DNA of 8,758 bases from Campylobacter sp. UBA1713 (GTDB lineage: Bacteria > Campylobacterota > Campylobacteria > Campylobacterales > Campylobacteraceae), in contig DCIZ01000120.1 of the NCBI GenBank assembly GCA_002317305.1, positions 1-8,758 on the forward strand, given 5' to 3'. A program made the translations under genes and the position numbers. The notes beneath the pieces were generated by a model that saw only the letters and a list, made by a program, of their open reading frames with translations, searched no databases and had not been told where the DNA came from. Shown piece after piece: positions 5,889 to 8,758 of this stretch; the stretch's first letter is position 1, and the number at the start of each line of letters is the position of its first letter.

Positions 5889-7133
5889 TTACCTCTCCAT
5901 GTCAAACACCCGTGCGAAATTCCCGCCATCAAGCGCGTCAAATTCGCTCACGCTCACCCACTTTTTCGCCAAATTTTCGTCTGATTTTACATAAGTTTTG
6001 TTATAAAACTGGTCAAATCCACACCAAAATTCTCCCTCTTTTTTCTCCACCAAAACGCTCAAAGCCCCGCACTTCTGCCGAAACTCAAAGTTTTTTTGTG
6101 AGACGATGCTACACACCTCATTTAGTCGCTCTTTTGCCACGCTGCCGTTTATGGAGCCGCTTTTGTAAAGCTCGGCTGAGCGCGTGTTTGAGCGTGGTGA
6201 GTAGACAAAAGCGTGGACATGAGTTAGCGGAAAAAGTCGCAAATTTGCCACCGCCTCGCTCCACACCGCTTCACTTTCGCCCGGATGCGCCACTATGTAG
6301 TCTGTGCCAAGCGCAAAACCCTTGCTAGCAAGAGACTCAAAAAGCTCCAAGTCCCGCCCAACTCTGTTTCGCCGCCGCATAAGCCGCAACATCTCATCGC
6401 TCGTGTGCTGCAAAGCTATGTGCAAATGCCGCTCCAAAAACGATTCATTCATCACCTCCAAAAACGCCTCGTCTATTTGAGACGGCTCCACGCTCCCTAA
6501 CCGCAAACGTTTTAGCCCTTTTACACGCGAAAGTTCAGCTAGTAAAATGCCAAGAGATGGCTTAAATGAACCGATGTTTGTGCCCGTTAGCACTATCTCG
6601 CTAAAACCACGCGAAACCAAATTTGAGACTTCGTTTTTTATGACACTCATCTCCACGCTTCTGCTTTTGCCACGAACTTGCGGAATGATGCAGTAGCTAC
6701 ACGCAAAGTCGCAACCTTCTTGAATTTTTACAAACGCCTTTGTGTGGTCGCTAAAGTCGCTCACCACACGCTTGTCTGTCGCGTTTAGGTCGCCCAGCGC
6801 AAAAAAGGGCTTTTTTGTGGCAAATAGCTCGCCCAAACGCTCACGAAACTCACCGCCCACGACGCCCCAAAGCACGCCACTTTCGTAAAGCTCACGCCCA
6901 CGACTTACGCTTCCACACCCTGCTAGCACGACTTTTTTGCCGTTTCTGCTAGCGCGGTTTATGTAGTTTCGTACGTCTGCGTCTGCGCCGTTTGTAACCG
7001 TGCAAGAATTCACCACTACCACTTCTGCTTCTGCTTCACTTTGTGCCACTTCGCCACTCTCTAGCGATGACTTCATGAGTGCCGTGTCGTAGATGTTTGT
7101 CCTGCAACCAAAGGTTTTAAAATATACTTTCAT
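5889..7133 (-). CDS. mtaB: tRNA (t6A37) C2-methylthiotransferase, MtaB type
   Basis: A radical-SAM enzyme that adds a methylthio group to t6A at position 37 of tRNAs reading ANN codons, helping decoding. The N-terminal domain carries three cluster cysteines, Cys10 (FGCRTN), Cys44 (NSCTVTN) and Cys73 (AGCGS). The radical-SAM motif CDFACSYC gives Cys141, Cys145 and Cys148. A C-terminal TRAM-like region is likely at about 355-412 but is weakly conserved. The length of 414 fits MtaB and is shorter than usual MiaB. The GCRTN start and overall pattern favour MtaB over MiaB or RimO, though a sub-family error is possible. The start at 7133 has a modest AAAGAG site. The leader is only about 40 bases from a MITE-like element. 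The stop is followed directly by dispersed repeat copy C. Confidence 0.93.
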   Translation of the reverse strand: MKVYFKTFGCRTNIYDTALMKSSLESGEVAQSEAEAEVVVVNSCTVTNGADADVRNYINRASRNGKKVVLAGCGSVSRGRELYESGVLWGVVGGEFRERLGELFATKKPFFALGDLNATDKRVVSDFSDHTKAFVKIQEGCDFACSYCIIPQVRGKSRSVEMSVIKNEVSNLVSRGFSEIVLTGTNIGSFKPSLGILLAELSRVKGLKRLRLGSVEPSQIDEAFLEVMNESFLERHLHIALQHTSDEMLRLMRRRNRVGRDLELFESLASKGFALGTDYIVAHPGESEAVWSEAVANLRLFPLTHVHAFVYSPRSNTRSAELYKSGSINGSVAKERLNEVCSIVSQKNFEFRQKCGALSVLVEKKEGEFWCGFDQFYNKTYVKSDENLAKKWVSVSEFDALDGGNFARVFDMER

Positions 7134-7172
7134 GCGTCTCTTTTATGTGTGTAAATTTTATGTTTAAATTTA

Positions 7173-7344
7173 GGGCATCTCTAAAAAACAGTTTGGCTTG
7201 ATTTCGAGAAATGTTTTTAGTGATTTTTTTGTTTTAAAATGAGGAAAATACTGGCGTATTTGACGAATTTTAAGGCAAAAAAGCGCAAAAACAGGCTCGA
7301 AAGCAAGCCACTAACTTTCGTTTAAATGGTTTTTAGAGATGCCC
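7173..7344. mobile_element. MITE-like element with terminal inverted repeats and 4-bp target duplication
   Basis: The ends match as inverted repeats: GGGCATCTCTAAAAA at the left and its complement TTTTTAGAGATGCCC at the right. TTTA flanks both ends directly (7169-7172 and 7345-7348), as expected of a target-site duplication. A second, inner inverted pair is also visible: GGCTTGATTTCGAG near 7196 and CTCGAAAGCAAGCC near 7294. At 172 bp it has no room for a transposase and would need one supplied in trans. I cannot assign the parent IS family from the ends alone. It sits just upstream of mtaB and could affect its promoter. Confidence 0.8.
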
Positions 7345-7440
7345 TTTAGTGTGGATTTTAACGAAAAAAGCTTAAAGAATCCAAATTTAAATGTTTTGGT
7401 AGAAGTGAAGTGTAGTTTGAAAATGGCAGTGTTAAAGCAT

Positions 7441-7478
7441 AATTTGACAAAAATTAAAAAACATAGTTTTGTCAAATT
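7441..7478. repeat. Perfect 12-bp inverted repeat
   Basis: AATTTGACAAAA (7441-7452) and TTTTGTCAAATT (7467-7478) are exact complements around a 14-base AT-rich loop. The stem is AT-rich and no clear T-run follows it on either strand, so a classic terminator is doubtful. It lies between the MITE-like element and repeat copy D. Confidence 0.65.
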
Positions 7479-7492
7479 TAAAAAAGCCAGTG

Positions 7493-7584
7493 CAACGCCG
7501 TCATTCGCAAGGGAGCAAAGCCGACCGAAGAATCCCCTGAAATTTGAGGGCGTAGAATCTACAAATTCACGAAAAAGCAAATTT
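7493..7584 (-). repeat. Dispersed ~90-bp repeat, copy D
   Basis: Close relative of copy C (5775-5864), with the same ends and the same GTAGAATCTAC palindrome. It faces copy E (7583-7655) head to head, so the two make one large imperfect inverted repeat downstream of trxB. Confidence 0.85.
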
Positions 7585-7655
7585 TTAGATTCTTCGTCCT
7601 TGCCAGACATGAGATTCTTCGGTCAGCTTTGCCTCCCTCAGAAGACAGCGTTTTG
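7583..7655 (+). repeat. Dispersed repeat, diverged copy E
   Basis: Contains TTAGATTCTTCGTCCTTGCC, then GAGATTCTTCGGTC and CCTCCCTCAGAAGACAGCG. It shares the CCTTGCCAG segment with copy A (27-92), which copies B, C and D lack, so two sub-types exist. It has more substitutions than the other copies. Confidence 0.7.
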
Positions 7656-7698
7656 TTTATCTATTTTAGACAAAAATAAAAACAACAAACATAAAAAA

Positions 7699-8637
7699 TT
7701 AGTGCAAATTTTCTATGTAACTTATGACCCCAAGTGCTGCTGTAGCACCGTCAGCTGCAGCGCAAACCACCTGCTTTGGTGCGTCCTGACGCAAGTCGCC
7801 CGCCACAAAAAGACCCGGCACATTTGTCTGCATTTTCAAATTTACCTTTACCTGTCCGCCCTCAACTGTTTCACAGATAAAGTTGCCACTCTCATCTTGA
7901 AGCACTTGATTTCGCACATCTAGCCCGACAAAAGTAAAGATGCCCGGCACGTTTAGGTCGCGTTTTGAGCCATCTTTTAGCGAAACGATGACGTTTGTAA
8001 CGCCCGCCATGTCGCCTTTTATCTCATCGACTGTGGCGTTTGTAATGAACTCTATCTTCTCATTTGCACGTGCCTTTGCTAGTGTCGCCGGCGCCGCCCG
8101 AAAACCGTCTCGCCTGTGAATGATGTAGACTTTTTTACAGATGTTAGCAAGGTAAAGCGACTCCTCTATGGCTGTGTCGCCACCGCCCAAAACGGCGACC
8201 TCTTTGCCTTTGTAAAAAAAGCCATCGCAAGTAGCACAAGTCGAAACGCCTCGCCCAAAAAATTCATCCTCGCCCTTTACGCCAGCGCGTCTTGGCTTTG
8301 AGCCCGTGCAAACGATGACCGCTTTGGCGTCAAATTTGTTGCCGTCCTCGCAAAAGACGGTAAAAAATCCATCCGCGTTTTTGCTAACTCTTAGCACAGT
8401 CGCCATCTCGTGCTTTAACCCAAACCGCATGCACTGCTCTAGCCACGGCGCCATAAAACTCATGCCATCTGTTACAGTCGCTACGCCCGGATAGTTCTCC
8501 ATCTCCGAACTGCTCGTTATCTGACCGCCCGGCATCCCACTCTCAAACATCACAACATCTTTCAAACCGCCACGTGTCGCATAAAGCCCTGCGCTTAGCC
8601 CAGCAGGACCACCACCAATAATAGCCAAATCTAACAT
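7699..8637 (-). CDS. trxB: Thioredoxin reductase
   Basis: An FAD enzyme that moves electrons from NADPH to thioredoxin in the cytosol, feeding peroxidases and ribonucleotide reduction. All signatures are present in 312 residues, the usual length: FAD motif GGGPAG (8-13), redox-active CATC (Cys134, Cys137) in [15 protein letters not shown] motif GGGDTA (151-156) with HRRDGFRA (174-181) for the NADP phosphate, and the C-terminal FAD motif AGDLRQ (279-284) followed by [10 protein letters not shown]. The start at 8637 has a strong AAGGAGA site. No trxA lies beside it within the window; the upstream side ends in what looks like another MITE-like element only about 100 bases away. A Fur-like sequence at 8691-8709 is a weak hint of metal-linked control. 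There is no clear terminator with a T-run; the D/E inverted repeat follows. Confidence 0.97.
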   Translation of the reverse strand: MLDLAIIGGGPAGLSAGLYATRGGLKDVVMFESGMPGGQITSSSEMENYPGVATVTDGMSFMAPWLEQCMRFGLKHEMATVLRVSKNADGFFTVFCEDGNKFDAKAVIVCTGSKPRRAGVKGEDEFFGRGVSTCATCDGFFYKGKEVAVLGGGDTAIEESLYLANICKKVYIIHRRDGFRAAPATLAKARANEKIEFITNATVDEIKGDMAGVTNVIVSLKDGSKRDLNVPGIFTFVGLDVRNQVLQDESGNFICETVEGGQVKVNLKMQTNVPGLFVAGDLRQDAPKQVVCAAADGATAALGVISYIENLH

Positions 8638-8683
8638 ATCTCTCCTTATTAGTTTTTTGTAAAAATCGCGCTAATAAAAGGCG

Positions 8684-8709
8684 AATATAAAATAATGATA
8701 GTTAATTTC
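8684..8709 (-). promoter_or_regulatory. Candidate trxB promoter region with Fur-box-like sequence
   Basis: On the minus strand, TATATT (8684-8689) lies about 47 bases before the trxB start and could be a -10. Just upstream, 8691-8709 matches the E. coli Fur consensus GATAATGATAATCATTATC at 14 of 19 positions by my count. The region is AT-rich, so chance similarity is a real possibility. Confidence 0.25.
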
Positions 8710-8741
8710 AAAAACGCAACAATGAAAATAGACAAAATTTA

Positions 8742-8758
8742 GGGCATCTCTAAAAACC
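8742..8758. mobile_element. End of a second MITE-like element, cut by the window edge
   Basis: GGGCATCTCTAAAAACC equals the complement of the right end of the 7173-7344 element, including its last CC, and is again preceded by TTTA. The second copy would thus be in the opposite orientation, with the rest lying beyond 8758. Confidence 0.65.

Larger units (their letters stand above)
7346..7698. other. Gene-free spacer between MITE-like element and trxB
   Basis: I see no credible gene. The stretch holds the 12-bp inverted repeat, repeat copies D and E, and AT-rich sequence. Open frames here run through repeats and lack family resemblance or good ribosome sites. Confidence 0.7.

Noticed and set aside
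7311..7610. Minus-strand open frame of 99 codons
   Set aside because: Made of repeat copy D and the MITE-like end; similar peptide words arise from copies A and B, as expected of translated repeats.
7583..7698. Intrinsic terminator for trxB
   Set aside because: Inverted repeats exist but I find no GC-rich stem followed by a T-run on the minus strand; left as a structural repeat only.
7339..7923. Plus-strand open frame of 194 codons
   Set aside because: It starts inside the end of the MITE-like element, crosses repeats D and E and then runs antisense through the 3' end of trxB. No family resemblance.

Overview
The window looks like a chromosomal segment of a Campylobacter-type organism (Campylobacterota). 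This rests on the protein families, the compact one-strand layout, AAAGGA/AAGGAG ribosome sites, moderate GC for the group, and heavy use of CAAATTT words. The genus is an inference; an oral or gut Campylobacter of the higher-GC kind would fit. All six genes I accept are on the minus strand, so transcription runs from high to low coordinates.

In transcription order: trxB (thioredoxin reductase, 7699-8637); a 565-base gene-free gap with a 172-bp MITE-like element, a perfect 12-bp inverted repeat and two head-to-head copies of a dispersed repeat; mtaB (tRNA methylthiotransferase, 5889-7133); a gap of about 190 bases with another dispersed repeat and a heptad array; an FtsH-like membrane AAA ATPase whose zinc-peptidase motif is destroyed (4080-5699); a 160-base gap with a second heptad array; psd (phosphatidylserine decarboxylase, 3104-3919); pepF (M3B oligoendopeptidase, 1370-3073); an uncharacterised protein with a possible SspB-like N-terminal domain and a long charged tail (329-1273). 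The first 328 bases hold only repeats.

The enzymes are mostly housekeeping: redox balance, tRNA decoding, phosphatidylethanolamine synthesis and peptide turnover. A loose theme is envelope and protein quality control: a membrane unfoldase that has probably lost its protease, a phospholipid enzyme, a cytosolic oligopeptidase and a possible degradation adaptor sit in a row.

The most interesting signals are: (1) the pseudo-protease FtsH; (2) the palindrome CAAATTTG, found 12 times, all inside genes and in all three reading frames; (3) degenerate 7-bp tandem arrays (consensus RGARWRC) lying against stop codons and a ribosome site, and usually next to ~90-bp dispersed repeats; (4) the MITE-like element with 4-bp target duplication and a second end at the window edge, so that trxB lies between two oppositely oriented copies; (5) the possible SspB-like protein. 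No defence system, prophage or CRISPR array is visible.
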